This document shows positions 48,301 through 59,399 of a stretch of DNA of 64,000 bases, piece by piece. The translations under genes and the position numbers were made by a program. Positions within the stretch are counted from its first letter, which is position 1; every line of letters begins with the position of its first letter. This stretch comes from Excoecaria cochinchinensis (Eukaryota; Streptophyta; Magnoliopsida; Malpighiales; Euphorbiaceae): positions 1,178,001-1,242,000 of the forward strand of contig CANTUQ010000007.1 of assembly GCA_947683425.1 (NCBI GenBank), read 5' to 3'. The notes beneath the pieces are model-generated. The model did not search any database and was not told the origin of the DNA. It was given only the letters and a program-made list of their open reading frames with translations.

Positions 48301-51300
48301 CTACTGGAAGATCCAAGAGAAAGCAAATGTGCTGACCTTCTCAAAAGTATTAGAAAGCACTCTAGACGCTTCATCACTGGAGCAGTTTCCAGAAGTATCT
48401 AGCAACTTAAGACCACACTCAGATGCCAAAATCTTGATTGTGTTTTCATTTGCAAAAACAGCCAACAATGCACCATCCTTGTTGAACCGAATATGGGGAT
48501 TTGCCTTCAGGTTAGAAAAGGACTCTGATCAGATGATTAATTTATATCGTCGTTCTTTTCACTTGACATTGTTAATGATATTTATCAAAATTACCCACAG
48601 GAGACATATATTGTTGGAAATTTTTGTTAAACTAATAGGAGAATCAAAATGTAAGCTTATAGAGGCCATCCATTTAATATAATCGCTTAAGAACTTACTG
48701 GCAATCCTCCATCTGCATCCATAGTGGTGAAAAGATCAACTTTGTCTATATCCCAAACTTTGACTACATGTTCATCGCCAGCAGCTAAAAACTTATTTCT
48801 CATAATATCAAACTGCACCACAGCCAAAGAATTCTTCTGCAAACCATTATAGATTCTTTTTATCGAACCTGCACTTTCATTCCATTCAACGAGAAATGAA
48901 TCTCCATTTTTGCTGGTCCCACATGAAAAAAGCCTGAAAAGTTTTCCAATTTCAAGTTGTCATTTTTATTTATCATTAAATATAAATAAATTTGAAACAA
49001 ACTGAGTAAATAAAACCTTCTCTCATCAGCACTATATGCAATTCTTGTACACCCCAGGCCAGGAGCATCGTAATCAACTCTGGCTCCAAGATTATCATAT
49101 AGCCATGCTTTTATATTGCCATCCACTGATATTGAAAAGATGAACTGACTCGAAAAGGAAACATGTTGTTACATAATCCCGAAGCAAGAAAATATCAAGT
49201 GCGATAAATTCTCAACGTCATTGCAAATCAGAACCAAGTAGAATTAAGAATAATTCTTACATGAATATTTTCCTTGATTTGGGAACAGAGAGAATAAACA
49301 GGAGAGCCATGACCTTCAAACTTATACATTCTGATACCAGTAATCACATCCCATGCCTTATACAATGAAAAAATAATCAAAAAATTCTCCATGATTTGAG
49401 ACAGCTGATTATATAGGTAGAAGAATGCCTACCTTAACTGTCTTATCATCACCACATGTTATAACCAATTGTACATTGTGAGGAGCAGAGAATGCTAAAT
49501 CATTTACACCGCCAACATGAGCATCAATCTAGAATAAGAAATGTATTAATGCTGGAGGAGAGATATAAATACAAAACATATTTTAGTGAGATTATAAATA
49601 TCATAAAGCCACCTCCAATTGCTCCTGGGCATCACCTAAACCAAGATAAGAATAAATTTGCACCATATGCTTTGAATATGCAACGCCTGGTTTCATGAAA
49701 GTTAACTGAGTTAGGTTTATGAAACTCCAAAATCATTAGCAGTTGAACCACTCGAGTGTTTCAGTATCTTTCAACTTACCAAATAAAGAACCTTCAGGGC
49801 TCCAAGCTATACGATTGACAGAAACACAGGGATCCTTAAGTAGAGTTGCCTGTATATAGTTGAGATTGATTCAGATTTCACAAGTAAAATTGCTTTCCAG
49901 CTAGCATGAAACATATAATAGAAGGGCAAAACCTTGAACTTCATTGAGCATGCTTCAATATCCCAAACCTTGAAATTCCTTGAAAGCAACTTTTCTCCAG
50001 AAGCAACTTCCCATAACCCTACGTCTCCTATACTAGTTCCAACTGAAGCATTAAACCGTCAACTTCCACAAGTAAGGATCCATTTTGAATATGGTGTATA
50101 TTCTGAAATAAATGAGAAGATTGAAATAATGCTAATGTGTAAACCTAGAAGAAGAGTTTGTTTAACCGGATGAAAATCCATGCTCATTGGAGATGATCCC
50201 TCATTCAGTATCCTTACAATTTTCTTGGGCAAATCCGCATGGCACTTAGGTGAGTCAATCGGATGTGTGACAGCTGAATTTTCCTATAGATACATAGATA
50301 GTGGTTAAAAAGGAAAATTGATTTATGTTAATTAAGATGGCAGTAGAACCAATCAAGCTTACCTCATCAGGGATCTCATAGGACAACTTTTTGGTTACAC
50401 CATCATTGTCCCCTGAATCATCTGCACTCATGGCTGCCAATAAGTTGGATGTCAACGAATAAGTAGCATTTTCCAAGAAAGACATGATGAAAGAGGTGCG
50501 AGACATTATCAAAAGCAATATCAATGTCGACTGAATATCGATACCTTGTTTTTTTGAATTGCTAAGACATAAATCTCCACCACAGATTTCAGAATCAGTC
50601 ACAGCCGATGGAGTAGATTCCAAACTGGAAGAGGATATTGGAGCTGGAGTTGATGTGGTCTAAACATTAAAATTGAAGTATTTTGAGAAGCATTATAATG
50701 TGAACATTATTAGGTAAGCAATAAAGCTTGCTTGGTCAGGACAAGAAATCATTTAAAGAACCAATTTGTTGAAAGAACAAAAAGGAAAATACCAGCTTCC
50801 ATTTCATATCATACCGGTGGATTGTTATTGGTTGATGTTGAAATTAAATTATCTTCTAGTGATAGACAAACGTGATCCTCAAAAAGGGTACTTATAACAG
50901 GATTTGGCTGAGGATATCTACAATGTATATGCTGCCAATTTAAGCTGTCACATTAAATAGAAATAAGTCAAAAAATTAATGAATCCAAAATGCTAAAGCA
51001 ACAGGGTCATTTATTTCCAATTGACATATTCCTTTCTGATATTTACACATACATATAAATTAACTACACATAAAACCTACGAACAAATCAGTCATTTATC
51101 AGAATAGAAAAAAAGTTACGCTTGATTTATGAGACGACGTAGCCTCTGGCATTTGATGGTAGGAAATTTCAATTTGTTGCAGAAAAGGGGGTGTGCCTCA
51201 ATGATTTTCTCGAGTTCAAGCATCACACATTTCCTTGCAGACTCCGTATCTCCATATGTGGAGAGTGAATTATGTTCCCTATTCAACTCACAAAATTGAA

Positions 51301-51930
51301 ATCAACTCCCTCGGAGCATGCTTAATCTACTGAAACAAAAGCTAGGTCCAGAGCTAAAAGTAGAATTCAAACCTTATGTCATCTATCGTCAAAAGATGAG
51401 TCATTTCTGCAAAGAGCTCCTCGTTTTCGCAGGCAAAAACTTTCAAATCCTTCATAAGAATATCTAAAGCCTTGCCTCGATCATTCCTTTAAAAGAAAAC
51501 AATCACCACTCAAACAGAAATAAAGCAATACTATCTGGATATAAGGCTTATCATATGAAAACAAAGTCACATTCTTACTTATCCAATGCCTCGAGAAAGT
51601 TCTGTTTCCTGATTTCGAAGAAAATCTTGGTGGAGTATTTATTGTCATCTAACTTGATGAAACCTGAAAGATACTTCTCAGCCTGATCCCAGTCCCCATC
51701 CAGAATCAATTCCCTAAAAAAGTCCATATTGAAGTAAGACCCACTATCTTGCTCTAGCCTGCATATAAAATTATACAGAAAAAAAACTTACAATTAAAGC
51801 AAGCTATGAAATTAATTAAAGTAAAGAAAAGAAGGGTATGTAAAATTTACATGTGAGAAGCTGCTTGAAGGCCTTCCTCATTGAGGAACTGTAAAATCAA
51901 GAAGACAAGCTCTCTATTTAGAGTAGACAT
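45382..51930 (-). CDS. Divergent TOPLESS-related (Groucho/Tup1-type) corepressor
   Basis: Nuclear corepressor that binds EAR-motif factors through its N-terminus. Exons in transcript order: 51930-51851, 51758-51579, 51486-51373, 51278-51120, 50944-50815, 50659-50545, 50433-50363, 50283-50145, 50042-49933, 49849-49780, 49686-49613, 49528-49433, 49356-49261, 49144-49017, 48933-48699, 48504-48337, 48258-48145, 47965-47834, 47362-47252, 47147-46965, 46647-46519, 46441-46346, 46216-46028, 45931-45774, 45580-45382; 1091 residues. LisH (LVFLILQFLNEEGLQAA) and CTLH (WDQAEKYLSGFIKLDDNKYS, KIFFEIRKQNFLEALDK) are followed by two blocks of WD40 repeats (CGDDKTVK, DGNIKAWLYDN, VDYDAPG, GGKITLFNMLTFK). It differs from canonical TPL by KYST for RYSM, KKIVRIL for KTVARTL, and a diverged Ser-rich linker. 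It is head to head with the other copy. Confidence 0.93.
47586..47603. repeat. (CA)n microsatellite in an intron of the TOPLESS-like gene
   Basis: Perfect CA run of about nine units in the intron between the exons at 47834-47965 and 47252-47362. Confidence 0.85.
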
Positions 51931-52440
51931 ATCCAGCACCAAAACCGCTAACCTCCCAAATCAGAAACCTGATACAATAGAAGTGATAGATTAAATTAAC
52001 AGCAGAAAGGTTTTATGAAATTATGATAAAAATCAATCCGATTTCGATGATCAAATTCAAAACTAATAAAGCAACAAACTTGAGAACTGATGAAGAGAAT
52101 ACAACCAATAAATCAAGATAGCATCTTTTTTGCTTAAAGTTAATTGAAAAAAAAAGGAGAAAGAAAGATAATCGAGAAACAAAAATCAGAGTGGCCTAGA
52201 AAAAAAAATATATAGAAAATCAGCGAATGCCCACCTGATCAGGGAACAGTAGAGAAATAGAAAAAAGGATCAATTAATGGACAGACTGTTTCTTTTACCC
52301 GCAAGGTTTCAGTCTCTTTTCGTTTCTTCAGCTGGTTTGGCGTTAGAGATAAGACATGGTGAAAAAGGAGAGGATGATGATCTCGATAAGAGCATGGCAC
52401 TTTGGCGACGCTTACTATATAATAAGTTCAGTTGCTTCTA
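51931..52440 (-). promoter_or_regulatory. 5' UTR with intron and TATA-like box, minus-strand TOPLESS-like gene
   Basis: Minus-strand GT donor after CTGATCAG near 52234 and acceptor TATCAG near 51971 suggest a 5' UTR intron, as in the plus-strand paralog. A TATA-like TTATTATATAGT lies near 52425-52436. Placement is inferred without transcript data. Confidence 0.4.
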
Positions 52441-53109
52441 GTGATAACTGATAAGCCATTGTTCGTTTCATTTGAAAATCATAAGTTATTATATAAGACA
52501 GTGGTTAGACACTGAACAAGTGCGCCCCAGACAAATGCCAAATGTCCTTCAAAGAAAATAGTCCACACGGCTAAGGCATAAGGATTTACTTCATGATTCA
52601 CGAGAAAAACAAAACACACCTAATTAAGTGATTTTTTTTATAAAATTCGCCTAATAAATATTTCCCTTGATGCCAATTTCTCTATTTTACTTTATTTAAT
52701 TTTAAATGTTCTTTTAAAAATTTTAAAAAAATTATGTGTATACCCTTACGTGTTATGCATTACTGTATTTTTATTTTGATAGAATGCATTATTATATTTA
52801 ATAAAGTGATAAATTTAATTTTGATCATATAAAAATTAAATTTTGTATTTGAAATTTAAAAAAGTAAATTAGTCAATTGCCATTATTTTTTTTATACAAT
52901 TAAATTTTTTTAATTCTTGTGTTAAAGTAAACGTGATTATTTAAAAGAAAATATTGATTAAGGATATGAAATTTTTTATATTCAAGTCATAAAATTTAAT
53001 ATATTAAATATGGACTGTAGACAAAAATTTTATATTTTTTATTCTAACTGCTGATATTTACCAACAAATGTACCAAATGGGTACTCATGAGTTGTGATGC
53101 ATGCATTGG

Positions 53110-53870
53110 CTATAACTAGACCCGATAAATGGATCGGATTGAATCATAAATGATTCAGGTCGTAAATAAGTTATAAATGAATTGAATCGCAAATGAGTTG
53201 GACGGATCATGGGTTGATCCATGTGCGATAAATCGATCCATTTGACATGTTTGTTTTATTTTTAAATTAAACAATTATTATTTTATCATAACTTAAATTT
53301 CAAACTTATAAATATCACGTCCAAACACTTAAAATATCAGGATGTCAAAATCCAAAATGACCTATTTCAGCAGACAAAAAATTTCACATTGTGTCTTGAA
53401 AAATATAATTCTCCTCTTTATTTGAACAATAAAGAACCATGCAACCACTTAAAATAATTGATTTTTATCGGTAGACTATTTTGTGGTAAATACAATTTCA
53501 AACTACTATTGATAGCAATAAAAACAGTATAAAATATAACATGTCTATGCTTAAAAAAAGAATAACAATATAAATAATTTGCACAATTTCGCGTCAAAAT
53601 ATAGAAGCAAATACCCAAAAGTAATGTAAAAGAAATAAAAATTGAATACATATTTTATCATTTGAGTTATGGGTCATATGAATCAATCCAACTCATTTGA
53701 CCTACGGGGTTGATTCAATCCATTTGACACATGGATTGACCTAATCTAATCCAATTTTTTTTTGGGTTATAGATTGAGTTACATACGGATTATTCATAGA
53801 TCGAATTAGATTTGAATCAAAATTTTAAGATTATATGAGCTGATCAAAATTTGACAGACTAATTTAGCTA
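53110..53870. repeat. Degenerate inverted (fold-back) repeat
   Basis: The left part has AAATGGATCGGATTGAATC, CAAATGAGTTGGA and GATCCATGTG. The right part has inverse counterparts: TCCAACTCATTTG, CACATGGATTGACC and GATTCAATCCATTTG. The arms face each other across about 350 bases of AT-rich DNA. Probably an old MITE; the ends and target duplication are not resolved. Confidence 0.4.
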
Positions 53871-54630
53871 TAATCTTAATACTTTTAGTTACAAAAATGT
53901 TTCTCTAGTCTGCATTTTATTTATCAAATTTTAAAGTTTTAATAACTTGAGTAAGTCTACAATTTCAGTTTTGTTGCATATAAAGCTCTTATTAATTGAG
54001 AGTTATTAGAGACATTGACTGGATAGACCAAAAAAATATAATTAATTCAAATAATTGTGTGGAGAATAATATATATATATACATATACATAGATAGTTAC
54101 TAGAAGTTACTGCTGGCAGACTGGGCAGAAATTACTGGGTTTTGCTCACCAAGTTTATATTGATTAGGCCCCTTAAGAAATGGGCCTAAGGGAAGGTGAA
54201 TTTAAATAGATTGGACACTCCACTACTTTAGCCCCATCGTTCACTCTAATACTCTAATTGAACTATATTAAAAGAAATGCAATTTATTTTTAAAAAAAAA
54301 AATAAGAAAATTTTCTATTTGGAATAGAATTTAACTTTCGTAACTTAGGAGAATTTCTATTAATTCAAAATAATCTTCCTATCTAGAATATGATTCCAGT
54401 CATTATCTTTAATTCGTAACACCCCACCATGCACCACCATCTACACATACTCAACCAAGGATCAAAATAACTAGCTTTTAAATTATGCCAAATTATCAGG
54501 CCTTATTACGTAATACAAATATATATGATTAAATCTTACCCTCATGCTTCGGATAGCAGTATCGGAAGTATTTTACTGAGGAAATTATTTCAAGAATTAA
54601 TCTGATAGTGAAAATACCATTTTTTATGTG

Positions 54631-55606
54631 TCACGCAGATACAAATATTGTATCTGATATCAAACAGTTACAGAAAATACAATTCGGGTATCAAATAGTT
54701 ACATAAAATATAGTGTTTGGAATCAAACAGATACAAAAGATACCATTTGAGTAATTAACAAACAGGTACAGAAAATTAGGGGTGAGCAAAAAATATCGAT
54801 GGACTCGATTAACCGAAAAAAAAATTCGAAACCGAACTAATGGACTGGTTAACCGATTGTAATGGACTGGTTAATGGTTAGTATTTTGAAAAAATCGATA
54901 TTAATGGACTGGTTAATGGTTTTGACTTATATGACCGGTTAACAGAACCGAAACCGAATTTTTAGTTAATTTATTAATTGTTCAATATGTCCATATTTAT
55001 TATTTTTAATTATTTATTGTTTTATCAAATTTTTAATAAAGAAAACCAGAATATATTTGAAAAATTATATAATAATTTATCCTAATTAAAGGTAATCGTG
55101 TACTGTTTTTTTCATTATACTAATTATTTTGAAGATTTTAAGTTTTTTTAATTGGCGATTAGTAAGTATAACAATTTATCTAATTAAAAATGATTATGAA
55201 CTGGTTAATTTATTTACTTATTAAATATCAATTTTTAAAAACAAATTTGCTGATATCCAGCAAATATTTTTATTTTAACAACAATTATGTTATATTATAG
55301 TGAAAAAATTTAAATTTTTAAGTACTTTAAATATTTTAATTTTATTTATGAATATATGTTATAATTGTTGTGGTTAACCGAAAAATATTAGGCAACCGGT
55401 CCGAAAATTCAAAACTTATATACTGTTTAACCGATAGTAACGGACTGGTTAATGGTTAGTGTTTTGAAAAAATCAATATTAATGAACTGATTTTTTTTTT
55501 TTTGTCATGGACCGGTTAATCAGTTCATACTCACCCCTACAGAAAATACCATTTAGGTATCAAACAGTTATAGAAGATATTGTATTTAGTAGCAAACAGA
55601 TACAAG
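54631..55606. repeat. ~32-bp minisatellite, interrupted by a MITE
   Basis: Units built on CAAACAG(A/T)TACAGAAAATACCATTT start near 54631, 54661, 54692, 54724, 54759, then after the inserted element at 55561 and 55594. Spacings are 30, 31, 32, 35 and 33. Subtracting the 763-bp element and one 8-bp target copy from the 54759-55561 interval leaves 31, so the repeat register is restored. Confidence 0.85.
54777..55539. mobile_element. hAT-like MITE with intact ends and 8-bp target duplication
   Basis: The 763-bp element begins TAGGGGTGAG and ends CTCACCCCTA (perfect 10-bp inverted termini after one internal difference at AGCA/GTAT). It is flanked on both sides by CAGAAAAT (54769-54776 and 55540-55547), an 8-bp duplication typical of hAT transposons. 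The interior is AT-rich with repeated ACTGGTTAACCG words and no transposase. Confidence 0.88.
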
Positions 55607-56514
55607 TATGAATAAGCACGAACCGATTAACTGGTCAATTAGAAATTTTTCTTTAACAAGTCAATTAGTATTGAATTTTTTTAAATAATTAACCATTAAC
55701 AAATCCATTAAATATGATTAACTAGTCCATTGGTTTATATTTTTGCAATTTAACTAACCAATATTTTTTTATTAACCACTTAAATTTTTAATTTACAATT
55801 ATAAAATAAAAAAATAGTTAAAATTCAATTTCATTTCAAATGTTTAAAGTAACTCAAAATAAAAATTATAAAACAAACATAATACTAGCCAAAATTTATG
55901 TCTCTCTTTCACTAGTCTCCACTTTTATGGTTAATTATTTCAGCAAATCAATAGCTAATATTATAAAATGGACTCGATATTTATTGGCAATTAGCATGCT
56001 TAATTAGTTAATTCTAGGAAAAAAAAAATCTCTGGCAAAATTAAATATTTAAATATAGACTCTAAAAAAAAAGTCACTAAAAAGTTATCAAGTAAGACAT
56101 AGACACCAATATATATAATAAAAAATAACATGTATGAATATTAATATGTTATTCTATATAAACATGACTCGATATAATTAAGTAGAATGATATATAATTT
56201 AGATATACTTTAAAATATTACTTTATATAAGTTTTGAAAAAAATAAAAAAAAATAGAGTATTAAAATAAAAATATAATAGTTCAAAAAAATAAAAAAATA
56301 TAAATATAAATATGAACCGGTTAAGCGCAATTTCGCGTTTCATGGTTAACCGGTACTCAAAAATTGAAATCGATAATCAAAAATATTAAAAATAAAAATC
56401 GAAACCAAATTCATTATACATATATATATATATATTGATTAACCGAAAAATTTAATTTGATTTTGGACCAATTTTATAGTTAATCAATTTTTTTGTTTTT
56501 TTTTCTCACCCCTA
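55607..56514. mobile_element. Second, older copy of the same hAT-like MITE family
   Basis: It shares the interior words CCGATTAACTGGTC, ATGGTTAACCGGT and GATTAACCGAAAAA with the 54777 element and ends CTCACCCCTA. Its left end TATGAATAAGC is a decayed TAGGGGTGAGC. Flanks GATACAAG and GATATAGA are only a partial 8-bp match, consistent with age. Confidence 0.55.
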
Positions 56515-56623
56515 GATATAGAATATAACATTTAACATTTTGTTCAATAAATAATTCATATATTAAAACTTTAATAAAACTTAGGCTCTACAGTATTATC
56601 ATTTAATATGCATTGACAATAAA

Positions 56624-56645
56624 ATATATATATATATATATATAT
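56624..56645. repeat. (TA)n microsatellite
   Basis: Run of TA dinucleotides about 22 bases long in the intergenic region. No further function can be proposed. Confidence 0.8.
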
Positions 56646-58914
56646 TCATCTCATAAATAAGTGTCCACTTTATATAATTAACTAAAATTAGGAAACTCAT
56701 TAATTATTTTACTAACTTGTGCTTTCAAAATAAGGAATGATTAATGAGGAAATTGATTGTAAAGATATTTTTAAAAATTGAATAAATAATTATTGTAGTA
56801 AGGGTATAATTGAAATAAAATGTTCAAATAAATAATTCATTAAGCAAACACTTAATTGTAAATATATATATTTTTTAAAATGTGAATACTTATTTATGAT
56901 CAGAGTAAATATTAAATAAGAGTATATTAAAAAATTAAATATTAATAATTTATATTGTCAAAAAGGAAGGTATGCTATACTTGGAACTTATATATGTCAA
57001 AAAAAAAAAAGTGTTCCTACCAAATTAAGATGCAAGAAATATTTATTTTTATAGCTACAACATGGCAATCAAATCTGTAAAACTAATTTTTTTTTTCTAT
57101 GTGCTTGAGGATAACTCTTTTGAAAATACTCAATTCGTTCTATTTTAAATACCCTTTTTTTTTGAATATTTTAGTTTAAAATTTAATTTATTGAACTGGC
57201 AATATAGTTAACTATTAAAATTTTTTAAAACATTAAGATATTTTAATTATTTTTTTAACTTGAATGCCAAGGGTAAAAAATGAAGTTTAAAAAGGAAAGA
57301 GTACGCAAATTAAAATCAAAATTGACATATTTTATTCATAAAATAGATGACATGTGATATCTTAAAATTAATGCATTACATTATGTGATTAGCTTAAATA
57401 TAATATAAATTGCAAAATACAATCTCCCGATCTCTCTCTATATATATTGAATAATTTATGAATAAAGATCGTTAAAATAGACATATTTCGAACATTTCAC
57501 GTATCAAAATCATTTATCCCAATCCGGATTTACTTGGCGTCAAACCTCTAATTCTCCACTCTCTAGTGCATTCAACTTCCGGCTCTGAAAGCCATGTAAA
57601 TCGTTTTAAAAGTAAGAGCTAAAATCAAATTCCATTTAAGAAATTTATAACAATAATAATATTTTAATTGGAGATGGAAAGCGGCGTACACGTGGCCTTT
57701 TAGGCGGGTGACGAAAGAAAGTTATGTGTGCAGACTGTGACCGAAGAAAAAAAAAAAAAAGCTTGTGTACGGACAGATGTGTCATTTTTAATGCGACAGT
57801 TTTGGTCCATTGCAGGAAGACTTTGTCTTTTAAGTTTGTCCTGCGTCAGATAGAGTCATCCATGCACTTACAAAGTGGACCCCATTGGTTCCTCTCATAA
57901 TTCAAGGTGCGTCAAATCCACGCGCTGAAGGTCCATTACTTGCTTCTTTTCTTAGACACACAGCTTATGATAGCGTACAATTATATTACTTTAATTAATC
58001 AAATCTAAATAATTCTGGTATTGATTGATGACAGGAATTGCACTAAACTAGCCATGATGTGATTGATAACAACTGGTACTGAACCTACGAAATTATAAAC
58101 TTATGGAATTAAAATCAACTGAGATGCTCTCTTAATTGAATTTTTTACATTGATAATTAAAATATTTTGTTTAGAATATTTTAGACACTCATGCTTTTGT
58201 GGCGTTTCGGTAACGAAAACTTAATTTTTAGATTATTTTTGTTTTAATTAAAATAAGATAAATTTTAATAATTTTTATATTAGAAATTATTTTATTATAA
58301 TTATTTGATTATAAATCCTAAAATTCAATAACCACAAATATCATTAATCCTTGTATTTGCGATTATGCTAGCTAGAATTAAAAATGGACATGCATTCTTT
58401 ATTAAAAGAAAATTTACTTAATATTTACGGTTAGCCTGTCCATCAAAAAAGTTATAAATAAATTTATACTTATTTTTTTTATTCGTATAAAGTGATTTAT
58501 AATCATTGCATGAAATGAAACACGATTCTTATGGTATAGACCACAATACTAGTAGTGCTTTTTAATATATCATTATTTTCATTTGCTTAACCCTTATACA
58601 GCGTTCTAAACGATATTATTAGACTCCTAGTTGATTTTATTGTAAAAAAAAAATAAAAAATTCATAAGCAAGAAAGTCTTATACTGTTTTCCAAAAGAAA
58701 AGAAAAAAGAGAGCGTGTAAAACAATTACTTTGCAGGCGCGTATCATCACATCAAAACCGTCACTGTCTTCTTTAACAAAGCGAAGACACCTGTTTTAAA
58801 GCTTCCTTTGGTGGAACCCACAACCAGTACTAAATAAGCTCACAATAACTTATCAAAAATTTGAGGCCTTATATGATAAGCACGTCGACTTATACCTCGA
58901 TATAGCCGCCTCCA

Positions 58915-59071
58915 CTATATAAATTTACTCTCTGCTCTATTCTGCTCAAAATCAAGAAAGAAGCAACTTCTCAGAAACAACAGAGATTTTCAGGGAGAGA
59001 GAGAGTGAGAGAGAGAAGAGAAAGGCAGAGAGCCAAGAAAGCTTAATACTGCTCTGTTTCTGTTTCCATAG
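58915..59071 (+). promoter_or_regulatory. TATA box and GA-rich 5' UTR exon of the plus-strand TOPLESS-related gene
   Basis: CTATATAAAT at 58915-58924 is a good TATA box. About 30 bases later a leader exon begins; it carries a GA-repeat tract (58994-59020) and has no upstream ATG. The leader ends at 59071 with a GTGAGC donor. The 5' UTR intron runs 59072-59394 and the second leader piece is only CTTTA before the ATG at 59400. Confidence 0.65.
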
Positions 59072-59399
59072 GTGAGCTCTGTTTCTTTTTCAAATCATGC
59101 CCAATGGTTCGCTTTTGTTTCTTCTTTTTCAAATCTACGACCTAAGCCTACTTTAGAGCATCTTCAATTTTAATGGGCTAAAGCTACTTTACTATTTCTC
59201 ATATCTGAAGAACCCTAATTTTTCCGTTGAAAATTAGAAAAATTATGTGTTGTTTTTCAATTTTCTTCACAAATATTTCAAAACTTTTTTTTTTTCTTGT
59301 TTTTTTCCCCCTCTGTGAGGTTTCTTTGTCATATGTTGTTTGTTTTTGTTGTTATTACTGTCGATTTTAATTAGTTCTGTTCTGGAGGTTGCAGCTTTA

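Larger units (their letters stand above)
52441..58914. other. 6.5-kb divergent intergenic region between the two TOPLESS-like genes
   Basis: AT-rich, gene-free. It holds a fold-back repeat (53.1-53.9 kb), a ~32-bp minisatellite, two GGTTAACCGG-type MITEs and microsatellites. From about 57.5 kb on it becomes the promoter of the plus-strand gene; an ACACGTGGC (G-box/ABRE-like) word lies at 57688-57696. No open frame resembles a known protein. Confidence 0.6.

Noticed and set aside
48092..48682. 196-codon plus-strand open frame
   Set aside because: It is antisense to two well-supported exons of the minus-strand TOPLESS-like gene and their introns, with no family resemblance.
52441..58914. LTR retrotransposon in the large spacer
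   Set aside because: No pair of direct terminal repeats, primer-binding site or gag-pol frame was seen; the content is MITEs, a minisatellite and AT-rich DNA.
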